Source: Naumovozyma dairenensis CBS 421 (taxonomy: Eukaryota > Ascomycota > Saccharomycetes > Saccharomycetales > Saccharomycetaceae). Taken from it: 64,000 bases of DNA. The notes below the pieces were generated by a model. It had not been told where the DNA came from. It saw nothing but the letters and a program-made list of their open reading frames with translations, and did not search any database. The DNA lies in NCBI RefSeq assembly GCF_000227115.2, contig NC_016479.1:1176686-1240685 (forward strand), given 5' to 3'. Shown one piece after another: positions 18,409-29,700 of the stretch. The translations under genes were made by a program, and so were the position numbers. The stretch's first letter is position 1; every line of letters begins with the position of its first letter.

Positions 18409-21400
18409 ATGTCATCACCATCCACATCTACATCCCCCTCTCATTCCTCCATGAAATCAACCTCAGTAGCAAACGAAGAGCTTAAATCACAGCAGAACCA
18501 ACAACATACAAACATAATAAATGCTATATCAGGTGATTCGTTCAATCTAAACCTTTCATATTTCATATCCTTCCATGATCTACTAAATTGTCTCAATAAA
18601 AGATGGAGAATACCAAAGGATCAATTATTCATATTATTACCCTTTGGAATAAGATTGACTTCTGATTATTATAACACTAATATAATAAATAAATATAAGA
18701 ATAACCAAGATGATGCGCACGAGAATACTATTAATGAAATTTATGTCTTTGATAGAAGATTTTTCTGTATATCAAATGACCCTTCATCTAAACCATCATC
18801 CTTCTCCTTCACTTCATCATCTTTTACTCATTCATCCATACCTTCTCAAAATGTGAATAAAGGTGGAAATATTGATAAGGAGAGCAATGATTTGATATTA
18901 CGTTCAGAAACCTTATTAGGAAAACTACTACCAGAATTAGATATAACAATGGTAAAACCATTACCATCACCATTAATGAATCATCATCATTCTCCCCATC
19001 TTCGCGTTGATAATGATGATAATGATGATAATGATCATGACAACAACATGGAAAAATTGGACTATCATTCTTTAACAAGTTTATTAACAACAAATTTGGG
19101 TTGGTTAAGTGCTTTAGAAATTGACGTTTATTATTTTGAAAAATTAATTGAGGAAACTAAATCTCAAATTAAGAAAATTATAAACAGTAATAATATTTGT
19201 GAAGAATTCTTAAAAGTTTATTCATTTGATGTGGAGAAACTATTTGATTCTAATGTCTTGTTTTTCAATCAATTGAACTCTTCATCAGGTGAAATTATTG
19301 AAAATTGGGAATCATATTATGATACCGTACTAGGTAGCTTACCTATCCAAACAATGTCCTCATCAGAAGGACAAAGTACTCTACAATCATTTGTCGATCC
19401 CTCCACATTGAAACAAGATTATCAATCCCTGACGAAATTAGATTCTAAAATTAATAAAAATTTAACAGACATGAAAGAAAAGATTGGATCTAGTATTAAT
19501 TCTAAAAAATTTATTAATTCAAACATTATTGCATTAAGAAATAATTTCAAATTGGATGAACAAAAATATGCTCTAGAGGAGAAAATGTTAACAAAGTTTA
19601 AAGAAAGAATAGATAAGATGAGATCACGAATTAGATCCATCTTGAACAACAATGATTCTGATGCTGCTGCTGCTGCTGCTGCTAGTGAAAATCCAAAGAA
19701 TAATAATGATGATAATTACGAAAACAACAACACAGACACCCTTACAAAAATGAAGGAAATTATATTAGAAGATAAAAATGAAAATTGTAAAACGTTACTA
19801 ACTATTGCTGTAGCGTTATATTCACAAACTGAACAATTATTTAACTTGAAAAAATCATTACAAATCAATTCCATCATTTTATTGGGACAAATTTCCTTCA
19901 TTCAATTGAAAACTTTAGAAATTAAAGTTTTCTTATTAAACGATTGTAATGAAGATTTAAGAAATTATCAAAATTTAGAAATTAAATTCGCTAATATGAA
20001 TGATTTACCATTAATTTATGGATTATATCTAATTGAACAATTACGAATTTCAAATTGGTCAGTGGAAATGTTTTCCTTCATCTTAAATTATTCAATTCAA
20101 TTAGAAAAATCTTTAAAAGATGAAAAATTGAAACAATCCAATTGGAATGACAAATTTCAATCTTTCTTAAAGAATTTCAAAATTTTACAAAGTAATGATT
20201 CCTCGTCGTCCTTCTCCTCTTTTTCTTTAATCACATTAAAAGAACTTAATTCATTCTTTAAAAATGGTATACCTGAATCCATTAAATCTTTGAAACGGAA
20301 AAGGCAATCAATCTTACTAAATAATACTACTTTATCGAATGATTTAGAGAATTATATAACACAATTGAAAAAGACAACAGTTTCTAAAAATGTTACTGAT
20401 TTATTAATGCAAAACCTAAATTCAATTAAAAGTGAAACATCAAGCAAAACTTTGTTTCCAGATAAATCGTCAACTATATCATCAACAACCGTCCCATCAG
20501 ATGTTGTTTCCTCCATAAAAAATTATCAACATAGAATCAAAAAATTGGAATCAATATTACATGAAATTAATTATACAAATTATAACAAATGGCCAGCTGG
20601 TATACTTAAAAATGTGGCAAATACAACCAGTACAGTTAATACGACAAAAAATAATAATAATAGTAGTAGTAGTACCGTGATTTTATCTCCAACTATATCA
20701 AGAAATCCATTTAATGATAATATTCCCACAATAAACGAAAAATTAGCAGTGACAAATTCAACTTTAATCCTTCGTAACACAAAATGCATAGAGGATGACA
20801 GTAATAGCAACAACGACACCAATGATACCAATGATTCTGATGATGATAATGAATATGAATATGAATATGAAAGATTTCCATCTTTGAAGGTAACAATTTT
20901 ACAAAATGAAATTAATGAATTGAAAAACCAAGTAACCTCGCTAAATGATGAACTCACTTCGAAAGATGAAAAAATTCATTTAATAAGTTCTCAAAAAGTT
21001 GATTTGAATCTAGAATGTAAAGCCTATAGAGAAACTTTAACAAAATTAAATGAAGAATTATCCAAAATCATCAATGATAATGATTCAAAAGAAAAAATCC
21101 AATTGAATAAAGATATGGAATATAAAGAACAACTTCAAACTATGATGACGAAAAATAATCAATTGATTGATGAAATTTCTTCATGGAAAGATAAACATAT
21201 TTCCAATGAATTCAAAATTAACTCATTATCAGAAGAAATTGATATCTTGAAAACATCTAAAAATGATTTGGAAGCAAAATATCAGACCAAAATTACAAAT
21301 CTTGAAAATGAATTAGATAAATTTAAAAAACAAAAGGAAACAATTGAGCTTGCAAACGAGAAGGATGAACAAAAAGATGCTGCTGAAGAAAGTCTTGTAA

Positions 21401-22530
21401 AGACCGTAGATGTTGGTACCTGCACGGACGTTAATGTAGTAGATGTTGGAGTTGCAACTTATGATAACAACCCCCAAAAGGATGTTGATGTTTCCCTCCA
21501 AGATAAGAATGAATCCGAACGAAAACAGAATGATAATGAGATATCAAGTGGAACTCCTTCGCATCTATTACACTTAAACAATGTTAACGAAAACATTCAA
21601 AAGACATTATTTGAGATTTTTTCATCAAACATCAATATATTGGAAAACATTGGCCTATTGCTTACATCTGATAATGATGATACCCATCATGGGAATGGTG
21701 AAAAGACTATGCATATTAGAAGAGTTAAAGGACTTCGAAAAAATGGATTACATAGTATTATGGGTGATGGGAATAGTAGTACCCAAATTTTTGATATTAA
21801 TCAACCTATCAAGAGTGCCATTTACCAAGAAATTAATGCAATTTTCAATAATATTATAAACAACCATGATCAGGATGTTGAAGAATCTCAAAGATTGACA
21901 AATGAGCTAATGACATTTATCCAAAAAATTTATGATAATAATTTTTATGAATCAGCTGTAATTAGAAGATTTAAAGATATAGAAATGTTGGCAAAGAGAT
22001 TAACAAAGGAAAATAAACTAAAAAAGGCCTTATTAGATAAATTCCAAAAGGAAAGAATTACTTTGAAAGATTTCCAAGTAGGGGATTTAGCTTTATTTTT
22101 ACCTACGAGAGAAAATATTTCGTCGATGGGAAAAATTGATTCTGCTCCATCTTCAATGAATTCTTCTTTTTCTTCTGTGGATCTATCAACACCTCCACCT
22201 TTTAAAACCGAAACAACTCTTTCAACCCATAATAATAGCAATACCGATGCCAGCCCGGTAAAGAATGGAATGACTAATCTAAGTGTTCCCGATGTGGTAT
22301 CTCATCATAAAGTTTTTAGACCATGGGCTGCCTTTACTGCATTTGATGAATGCACGAGATATTTCTTGAAAGATAATAATGAATTAACATCTAATAAAGA
22401 ATGGTTTGTTGGTCAAATCCTCACAATGCAAAAGTTTGTAGTTGGACCTACCACTTACAATCCATTCAAATTACCAATTGGTTCGATTTGGATTCAAGTT
22501 ACTGCCAAGCTTATTTCATGTCAACAATAA
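18409..22530 (+). CDS. ATG11: Selective-autophagy scaffold Atg11
   Basis: 1373 aa, longer than S. cerevisiae Atg11 (1178 aa). Atg11 links cargo receptors (Atg19, Atg32, Atg36) to the Atg1 kinase and assembles the preautophagosomal structure. A ubiquitin-like N-terminal part (LNKRWRIPKDQLFILLPFGIRL, about residues 63-85) is followed by helical and coiled-coil regions, with long heptads around residues 830-980. The conserved C-terminal ATG11 domain ends the protein (WAAFTAFDECTRYFLK ... WFVGQILTMQKFVV ... PIGSIWIQVTAKLI). Extra length comes from low-complexity inserts: a D/N-rich tract near 205, polyalanine (residues ~420-427) and N/D runs. Matches YPR049C. Confidence 0.94.
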   Translation: MSSPSTSTSPSHSSMKSTSVANEELKSQQNQQHTNIINAISGDSFNLNLSYFISFHDLLNCLNKRWRIPKDQLFILLPFGIRLTSDYYNTNIINKYKNNQDDAHENTINEIYVFDRRFFCISNDPSSKPSSFSFTSSSFTHSSIPSQNVNKGGNIDKESNDLILRSETLLGKLLPELDITMVKPLPSPLMNHHHSPHLRVDNDDNDDNDHDNNMEKLDYHSLTSLLTTNLGWLSALEIDVYYFEKLIEETKSQIKKIINSNNICEEFLKVYSFDVEKLFDSNVLFFNQLNSSSGEIIENWESYYDTVLGSLPIQTMSSSEGQSTLQSFVDPSTLKQDYQSLTKLDSKINKNLTDMKEKIGSSINSKKFINSNIIALRNNFKLDEQKYALEEKMLTKFKERIDKMRSRIRSILNNNDSDAAAAAAASENPKNNNDDNYENNNTDTLTKMKEIILEDKNENCKTLLTIAVALYSQTEQLFNLKKSLQINSIILLGQISFIQLKTLEIKVFLLNDCNEDLRNYQNLEIKFANMNDLPLIYGLYLIEQLRISNWSVEMFSFILNYSIQLEKSLKDEKLKQSNWNDKFQSFLKNFKILQSNDSSSSFSSFSLITLKELNSFFKNGIPESIKSLKRKRQSILLNNTTLSNDLENYITQLKKTTVSKNVTDLLMQNLNSIKSETSSKTLFPDKSSTISSTTVPSDVVSSIKNYQHRIKKLESILHEINYTNYNKWPAGILKNVANTTSTVNTTKNNNNSSSSTVILSPTISRNPFNDNIPTINEKLAVTNSTLILRNTKCIEDDSNSNNDTNDTNDSDDDNEYEYEYERFPSLKVTILQNEINELKNQVTSLNDELTSKDEKIHLISSQKVDLNLECKAYRETLTKLNEELSKIINDNDSKEKIQLNKDMEYKEQLQTMMTKNNQLIDEISSWKDKHISNEFKINSLSEEIDILKTSKNDLEAKYQTKITNLENELDKFKKQKETIELANEKDEQKDAAEESLVKTVDVGTCTDVNVVDVGVATYDNNPQKDVDVSLQDKNESERKQNDNEISSGTPSHLLHLNNVNENIQKTLFEIFSSNINILENIGLLLTSDNDDTHHGNGEKTMHIRRVKGLRKNGLHSIMGDGNSSTQIFDINQPIKSAIYQEINAIFNNIINNHDQDVEESQRLTNELMTFIQKIYDNNFYESAVIRRFKDIEMLAKRLTKENKLKKALLDKFQKERITLKDFQVGDLALFLPTRENISSMGKIDSAPSSMNSSFSSVDLSTPPPFKTETTLSTHNNSNTDASPVKNGMTNLSVPDVVSHHKVFRPWAAFTAFDECTRYFLKDNNELTSNKEWFVGQILTMQKFVVGPTTYNPFKLPIGSIWIQVTAKLISCQQ

Positions 22531-22674
22531 ACAATAATTTATTTGAACTAAGGACATTTTTAATTTACTGTGACAACCTATCTACAGACACTGTCACAAA
22601 TAATAATAATAATAATAACATTCCCTTTCCAGCATGATATAATTCCTTTTTTTTAAAATATCTATATGTATATA

Positions 22675-22684
22675 TATTTACAAG
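22675..22684 (-). promoter_or_regulatory. Puf3-type element in the MSF1 3' UTR
   Basis: TATTTACAAG on + reads CUUGUAAAUA in the MSF1 transcript, the C-N-UGUAAAUA form favoured by Puf3, about 46-53 nt after the stop codon. Puf3 controls mRNAs of mitochondrial translation proteins, which fits MSF1. Confidence 0.65.
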
Positions 22685-22727
22685 AACCACAACAAAGGAT
22701 TATATACCCGTTTTTCTACTTAGTTTT

Positions 22728-24089
22728 TTATCTCAATTCTACGTGATATTTTTTAACCAATTCATTACGAACTTTTTCTTGTAAAGAGTTGATTTCTGAG
22801 TTTGTAATATTTCTATCCATTGATTGATAATTAATTCTGTAACACAATGATCTTTTATGAGTCTTTGGATGAATAAATTCATCAGTTAACTTAACGCTTT
22901 CAACTAAATCACCGGCTACATCTCTAACAATCTCCATTACATCATTTTCATGAATTTCTTCATTATCTTGAAGTATATCAGGTAACCAAAATGCAACATC
23001 TCTTAAAGTTCCAGGATACTTAGAATATGGTTTAAAAGTATTAATCTGTCCCTCCACGAATTGACCAATGAATCTTTTATCATTGCTCCATAATAATCTA
23101 ATATCAGGAATACCAAACAATAACATTGCAATTCTATCTAAGCCTAACCCGAAGGCCCAACCGATAGTACTATCTTTTTCGAAATCTGATTTTAAAAGCA
23201 AATCCTGTTTAATTATCCCACAACCACAAATTTCTAACCATTGATTATCCCACCAAATTTCAATTTCCCACGAAGGTTGAGTCCATGGGAAAGTAGTATT
23301 AGTCCATCTCATCTTGACATCTTTCATGTTTTTTAACCTACAAAGTTCTAAAACGACAATTTCTAATGTAGTCTTCAAATGCATCTCGCAAAGTTTCGTC
23401 TCTTGTTCAGTCATATAATCTTGTCTAGTCTCCGTAGGCGGTTCCACTTCATCCTGACATCTTGTCAAAGTCATCTTATTATTTATCAACATTTCATTCA
23501 AAGTAGATTGCAGAGATTTAATTTCTGCCTCCATATTAGAAGTTTCTCGAGGACGGGTCCAAAGGTGAGACCCTTCCATTTGATAAAGCACAGGATAATG
23601 AGTTTTATCGATTTCGTCTCTCCTATAAACATCAGCGGAAATCAAGAACCCTCTCCAATTATGCCCTGAGTCATCGTTGATATCTTGAAAGCATTCAATT
23701 TCATGAGCAGAAGTATGTGTCCTTAACAATGTCGTGTCATTAATGTAATATGTGTCTGATTTGGATCTACCAGGATGGGTTGGAGGGAAACCTAATGAGT
23801 CAAAATTTTGCCATTTCGTGACTATTGGTGAGAAATTATTGAATGTCTTGTATGGTGATAATGAGTTTAATTTGGTTTCTATTATGGTTCTGAGGATCCC
23901 AATCGGGTGATTCGGGTTTAGATGAAGATTTCTGTTCGTTAGGTTCAGAATACTTTGTGTGACGTTTGTGTCTTTGTTGCTTGTTGGATACTCTTTTCCA
24001 TTGATGGTTAACAGTTTCGGGAGTGCTTCCTTGGTTTTTAATATAGAGTATTGACAAATCCTCCTCGATATCAGTTTAATGTATGGCAT
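22728..24089 (-). CDS. MSF1: Mitochondrial phenylalanyl-tRNA synthetase
   Basis: 453 aa from ATG 24089 (Msf1 469 aa). Monomeric class II enzyme charging mitochondrial tRNA-Phe. The start MPYIKLISRRICQYSIL is basic and hydroxylated like a presequence; the frame extends upstream to 24158 but without an ATG. The catalytic domain shows LRTHTSAHE (motif 2 region), RRDEIDKTHYPVLYQMEG, the WEIEIWWDNQWLEICGCG active-site block and GWAFGLGLDRIAMLLFGIPDIR (motif 3). A C-terminal anticodon-binding FDX-ACB domain (KYPGTLRDVAFWLPD ... YRINYQSMDRNITNSEIN) completes it. Position next to ATG11 fits YPR047W, although TAH18, which separates them in S. cerevisiae, is absent. Confidence 0.96.
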   Translation of the reverse strand: MPYIKLISRRICQYSILKTKEALPKLLTINGKEYPTSNKDTNVTQSILNLTNRNLHLNPNHPIGILRTIIETKLNSLSPYKTFNNFSPIVTKWQNFDSLGFPPTHPGRSKSDTYYINDTTLLRTHTSAHEIECFQDINDDSGHNWRGFLISADVYRRDEIDKTHYPVLYQMEGSHLWTRPRETSNMEAEIKSLQSTLNEMLINNKMTLTRCQDEVEPPTETRQDYMTEQETKLCEMHLKTTLEIVVLELCRLKNMKDVKMRWTNTTFPWTQPSWEIEIWWDNQWLEICGCGIIKQDLLLKSDFEKDSTIGWAFGLGLDRIAMLLFGIPDIRLLWSNDKRFIGQFVEGQINTFKPYSKYPGTLRDVAFWLPDILQDNEEIHENDVMEIVRDVAGDLVESVKLTDEFIHPKTHKRSLCYRINYQSMDRNITNSEINSLQEKVRNELVKKYHVELR

Positions 24090-24379
24090 CTTCTGACATA
24101 TGAATACTTCGCAGCTTTTTTTGCCTTGCTTTAGATAGCACTTGGTACTTTTGTTCACTATTGTACGTAGATCCCTTTATTTCTCGAGGCTATTATATAT
24201 AAATATATATGTATTTTATATATTTTTCAGTTAACCAACGCAGTGGCCGATAAGTAACTTTTTACCTTTAAAAGCTCTTTAAGAAGAATATCAACAGCAA
24301 AAATCTCAATTGATACTGGTCAAATTCATAATAGCCATAGCAAGAAAGTATTAGATATACGTACTGACTATTATTGACG

Positions 24380-25087
24380 ATGATGATGAATAGACTTACT
24401 ACCCCTGGATTAAAGCTAGGGAGCAGCCTTCTATGCACTACAAATCTAATAGCATCCAGAACTAGTCTCCCATGGATAATATCCGTAACAAGAAGATTTA
24501 AACATGAATATGCTCCCCGATATAAAGATCAAAAGAAGAAACAAAAGGGTAGAGTCCCGGTACGTGTTGGTGGCTCCATTAAAGGGTCTACTTTACAATT
24601 CGGTACATTTGGTATGAGATTGAAATCTGAGGGGACAAGGTTAACTGCAGATCAATTAAAAGCTGCTGATACAGCATTAATGAGGTATGTTAGACCACTG
24701 AATAATGGACAATTATGGAGACGTCTTTGTTGTAATGTTGCAGTTTGTGTGAAGGGGAACGAAACGAGAATGGGGAAGGGGAAAGGTGATTTCGATCATT
24801 GGATGGTCAGAGTCCCTACAGGGAAAATAATTTTTGAAATGAGTGGTGATAATTTACATGAAAGAGTTGCAAGAGAAGCGTTCAGAAAAGCTGGAGATAA
24901 ATTGCCTGGTGTTTATGAATTTGTGTCTAAGGAATCCTTGGTAAGAGTTGGGTTACATGGCTTTAAGGATGAGAAATTGATAAAGGAAACTAATTACTAT
25001 CAAAAATTACAAGAAAAACCAACAAAGGAATTTTTAAATGTTCTAAAAGCCAAGGAACCTGAGTATCGTTTATTTAGAGGACGTTAA
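24380..25087 (+). CDS. MRPL16: Mitochondrial large-subunit ribosomal protein uL16m
   Basis: 235 aa (Mrpl16 232 aa). Part of the mitochondrial 54S subunit near the tRNA-binding face. A basic presequence of about 40 residues precedes [24 protein letters not shown]. Typical uL16 blocks follow: [45 protein letters not shown] and [21 protein letters not shown]. The start is set at the first of three consecutive ATGs (24380); the frame upstream begins with TTG only. This marks the junction between the YPR-type block and the YBL-type block (YBL038W). Confidence 0.95.
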   Translation: MMMNRLTTPGLKLGSSLLCTTNLIASRTSLPWIISVTRRFKHEYAPRYKDQKKKQKGRVPVRVGGSIKGSTLQFGTFGMRLKSEGTRLTADQLKAADTALMRYVRPLNNGQLWRRLCCNVAVCVKGNETRMGKGKGDFDHWMVRVPTGKIIFEMSGDNLHERVAREAFRKAGDKLPGVYEFVSKESLVRVGLHGFKDEKLIKETNYYQKLQEKPTKEFLNVLKAKEPEYRLFRGR

Positions 25088-25108
25088 CTATTCCGCTTCC
25101 ACAAGTTT

Positions 25109-25118
25109 CATGTAAATA
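25109..25118 (+). promoter_or_regulatory. Puf3-type element in the MRPL16 3' UTR
   Basis: CATGTAAATA about 22-31 nt after the stop, a full match to C-N-UGUAAAUA. Mitochondrial ribosomal protein mRNAs are the classic Puf3 targets. Confidence 0.7.
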
Positions 25119-25214
25119 TACTTAAAAATACTAATAAATATCTATGTACAGAACAAAATATATGTCTCTATTCTTTCCTTTTAAAGGTATAGAGTATATA
25201 AGAACGATTACATA

Positions 25215-26291
25215 TCATGTTGATCCATCTAATATACACATGACTCTTGCAATAAATCCCTCTAAATGGAAAATTGCCTTATTACCAAGAGATAACCTTT
25301 CATCGAACAAACTTGATGACTCTATAATACCTATTTTGTACTTGTCTTTAACAATGTTTGGATTTTTTATTAGTGCAAATGTTAGTTCTTGTAATATAGT
25401 CTTTGCAGGGATACAATGTGCTAAAAGATCATATAAGATAGCACGACATTCAATTAAACATCCAACAGATTTGTCCTTTTGTATTTTATTCCCTAATTTC
25501 AATATGACAACCATCCAATCTGGTCTTATAATTGGAGTATTCACTTTCAAATTTAATTCATTATTCAAAGACATTGATTCTAACATCAATAATGCAACTC
25601 TTAAATTTGCATTTGACTCTTTGGCAATATGATTCAGTATAGAACCATTTTCTATCTTTACATTTTCCTTTGATGCCACTTCATTTAAGATATTGACAAT
25701 TTCACCATTAAGTGGAGCAGGAACACGAATCATCAAACAACGAGATCTAATTGGAGAAATTATGGATGACATTGAATCACACAACATAATCAATCTAATA
25801 TTTCTCGAGTATTTTTCCATAGTACGTCTCAATGCAGCTTGAGCATCTCTAGTTAAAGAATTTGCATCATTAATAATGACACATTTATATCTATGAGCTA
25901 ATCCATCATTTGAATCTTGGAAATCCACTTGTTCCATTTGTGCCACTTCTTTTAATAATTCTTGAATTACGATTCTATCATTATTCCCCATATCACTTGG
26001 TGTAATTTCTAAATGGTATGGTGAACTTACCACATTCAATTCCAGTTTCTTATTTGATGCTGTGACGAATTGTCTTATGTCAATTTTCAATCTATATATA
26101 CCTGACCCAAAGATGGATTCTAATAGGGCCATACATCTGGTCTTTCTTCCACTACCATTGGGACCATACATTAGTAAATGTGGCAAATCCTTTGGTTGAT
26201 GCGAAAGAGACTTCAATACATTGGTTAGCGATTCTGTATGTGATAAAGTTTTAAGTGTTTTTGGACGATATTTGTCTACCCACAAGGACAT
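25215..26291 (-). CDS. RFC5: Clamp loader small subunit Rfc5
   Basis: 358 aa (Rfc5 354 aa). Subunit of RFC and of the Rad24, Ctf18 and Elg1 clamp loaders that place PCNA or 9-1-1 on DNA. AAA+ landmarks: LWVDKYRPK start (RFC box II), P-loop GPNGSGRKTR (about residues 44-53), SNDGLAHRYKCVIINDANSLTRDAQAALRRTMEKY with an N-D-A in place of DEAD (degenerate Walker B, usual for Rfc5), and sensor/SRC motif PIRSRC. The Walker A lysine position is Arg here (S. cerevisiae has GKKT). The C-terminal collar helix ends near LGNKAIFHLEGFIARVMC. Convergent with MRPL16, 127 nt apart. Matches YBR087W, a sister-track gene. Confidence 0.96.
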   Translation of the reverse strand: MSLWVDKYRPKTLKTLSHTESLTNVLKSLSHQPKDLPHLLMYGPNGSGRKTRCMALLESIFGSGIYRLKIDIRQFVTASNKKLELNVVSSPYHLEITPSDMGNNDRIVIQELLKEVAQMEQVDFQDSNDGLAHRYKCVIINDANSLTRDAQAALRRTMEKYSRNIRLIMLCDSMSSIISPIRSRCLMIRVPAPLNGEIVNILNEVASKENVKIENGSILNHIAKESNANLRVALLMLESMSLNNELNLKVNTPIIRPDWMVVILKLGNKIQKDKSVGCLIECRAILYDLLAHCIPAKTILQELTFALIKNPNIVKDKYKIGIIESSSLFDERLSLGNKAIFHLEGFIARVMCILDGST

Positions 26292-26733
26292 GGTTTAAGT
26301 GATATAAAAGATGGATTTTTCAATTTGTTTTCTGATATATATATATAATTTCAAAACAATAGATATATCTAGGTATCAGATTCAAGTCCCATGGACAATT
26401 CGACTCAAGAAGCTGAACCAGACAGGTAATATTTATCTTCTACATTACAGTATCATGTATACTACCAAATAATTTTTCAGTTCTCATTGACATCCGTGCA
26501 CCGCACGGTGTAGCCTAAGAAACTGAATATACGTAAACACATCAATCAATATTATTTCAAAATCTGGATATTTTTATAGTGTTGATTTATTGAATAATAA
26601 TGATTCTTGTTAGTGATTAGGACCCTGTTACTGTATAAAATATATCATAGAAGGTCATACCGAATTGACGGAGGTTGCTTTTAACTTTTTGTTCCCGTTT
26701 GCCAAGTAAAATTGATACCCTTTAGGAATTAAA
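26292..26733. other. Divergent region RFC5-APL3
   Basis: Shared promoter region. A 12-codon ATG frame at 26392 ends in a GTAATA that resembles a weak 5' splice site, but no consistent second exon follows. CACCG(CA)CGGTG near 26502 is a small palindrome. Confidence 0.4.
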
Positions 26734-29700
26734 ATGGAACGTAAGAAATCAATCATCGGGAATCCCACTCGTTCCACTTCAAGCACTACAAGTACTATTA
26801 AGGGATTACAATTGTTTATTGCTGATCTAAGATCATGTCAACAAACTCAAGAACAGGAGAAAAGAATTCAAACTGAACTTGTGAAAATCAAACAACATTT
26901 CAATTCATCTTCAACGAAAAATACGTCTCACTCTCATGGTAGTCATCATGATAAATTGGGCGGTTATCAAAGGAAAAAATATATTGCTAAACTAGCATAT
27001 GTATATATCACTTCAAATACTACGAAATTAAATGACATTTTGTTTGGTCTCGATCAAACCGTTCAATTATTATCATCGACAGCATTTTCAGAGAAATTCA
27101 TCGGTTACATGACTTTAGAATTATTGTACGAGCATCGACAAGTCGTTGAAAAAGTCAATGAAAAAGTCACTTATTATCTTTTACAAGATCTTTCCGAATC
27201 AGATGATAATTTTGTTGCGTTAGCGTTGCATTTCGTAGGTACTGTCGCATTATTACCTTTCAATCAATTCGCAACAAATGATGAAATAATATCTGCTATT
27301 TTCCAGATCTTAAGATCCCCAACATCTTCACATTACTTGAAGAAAAAGTCAGCGTTATCATTCTTGACCTTATTAAAGGCTAATCCAGTAATCCTAACAG
27401 ATGACATGCAAAGGAAACAACTATGGATTCAAAGAATAGTTAGTTTATTAGACGATACATCAAATTATAGACTCTGTTTAGCTGCATTACCTCTAGTAGA
27501 ATACATTGCCAAGAACATTGACTCCACGTATTGTATTAGGTTAGTACCACAATTGACTGAAATACTATATAATTGTGTCGTTGTGGGCACGTCATCTTCA
27601 TCATCAGTGGCAAACCAATTCCCCATGGAATATAAATTCGCTAACATTCCAAATCCCTGGTTAATTACAAAGACAGTTTCACTATTAAGTTTCTTAATCA
27701 TTTCTCAAAACGAAACCACAAACAAGCAGCTTCAAAGTCATAGTGGGCCCAATACATTATTATATGCGAGTAATTTAAATCCAGAAGTCTTAAGTAAATT
27801 AAGGCAATGTGTCACTGTTGCCATCGAATTAGGCATGAGAACATGTAATGATCCTATGGAGAAGATTGTTCAAAACACAGTACTTTTCTCACTGATTAAT
27901 TTTGCATCCAAATTAGACCCAACAGATGATGCTATTAAGAGTTCAGTGAACGCTTTATGTTCATTACTTTCATCGCCAGATATTAATACGCGATATTTAA
28001 CTCTAGATTCATTATTGAAATTATGTTCATTGAGTGGTGAAGTGGCTATTAATTCAGTCCGTTATAATAAGAATCTAGGTTTAATATTCAATATTTTGAA
28101 ACATGAAAGGGATTCCTCTATTGTGAGGAAGTGTATTGATTTACTTTATACGTTTACGGATTCTGAGAATGTTAAATTGATTGTGGAAGAATTATTGAAT
28201 TTTGTGCTTCATTCAAGGAATTTAAATGATCCTCATATGAAATCAGATATAGCGGTAAAGATCGCTGTATTGACGGAGAAATACGCAATGGATTCTAACT
28301 GGTTTGTTATTATTTCATTGAAGATTCTTTCGCTGACAAATAATAATGCACCTTTCAATGATGATGGGATTTGGCAAAGGTTATGTCAAATTGTTGTTAA
28401 TAATTCACATTTACATAAATTAACGTGTGACCAATTAGTTGATTATCTTTACAAGAATGAATGTTCAGAATCCATTATCAAGACAAGTGCATTTTTATTG
28501 GGAGAATATTGTGGTAAAGTCCAAGATAAGATTTCCATTGCAAATCTTTTCAATCTTTTCACAGATAAATATTCTATGGTATCTAACGTAACCAAGGCGA
28601 TGATCTTAACGACAATGATAAAATTATATAATTTTGCACCTGAGATTGGATCATGGGTAATTAAATTTTTCCAATTGGAGTTAAACTCGTTGGATATTGA
28701 ATTACAAACTAGATCATATGAATATTTGAAAATTATTCAAATATCTAAAATGAGCGAATCGAATGGCAATGCGAATAATAATAATAATTTAATTAATGTA
28801 TTATTTAGCCCCATGCCACCATTCATTACCAAATCTAATCCATTATTGAAAAGGTTAGGTGGCAATTTACAACCGTCCTCGTCACCATCATCATCATCAC
28901 ATAAAGCAAGTGCAGGAAGTACAACTCTAGTTGAGTCGACAACACCAATGACAACCCCAGGGGTAACACAACGTCCGCCACCGCCTCCTGCATCAAGAAC
29001 AAACTCGATGGTTCCAAAGAGTCAAGAGGAATATTATGTTGAACAAACAAGCACATTATCACCAAATTGGAGAGAAGGGTTCAATAGAATGATATCCCAT
29101 AAACAAGGTATATTATTTACCAGTCCATTAATCAAGATAATATACCGAATTACCGCTGTGAAAACCGAGGAAAGAATTGACTATTCTCGATTACGAGTAG
29201 AACTATCGTATATAAATGAAACCGAATGGGATATTACTGGATTGTCAAGTGAGATTTTTCCCTTCAAAGTGCAAGATAATCCTGAGTATATTATACAGAA
29301 TGTGGCCCTACCGACTCCAACTAAGATATCAATGGGTCATGGAGAAAGGTCAAGACAAAGTTTTGAGATAGTTATAAGGAAACCGTTCGATGTAGATAAT
29401 TGTGGACCACTTTTGATGGTACATTTTAAATGTGGTGGGAATGGTTTTAATCATGTTAAATTGAAGCTTGGTGTGGGTATTACTCATACATTGATCGGTA
29501 ATCAAGATACCGGATCTATGCGTCATGTTATTGAATTGCCTGAATTTATTCAACGTTGGAAGATGTTGAGTACAGCATTGGGTAAAGATGGTGAGTTTAT
29601 ATTTGATTCGGTACCATTTAAGAAAGATGCAACTGTTGATATGGAAGAAGCAAGGATGACTATTAGACAAATTTTGAAACGATTAGGGTTTGATATTGTG

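Noticed and set aside
26392..26480. ATG with 12 codons followed by GTAATA, looking like a short first exon
   Set aside because: No branch point of good quality, and the next TTTCAG leads to a stop after two codons. At most a relic.
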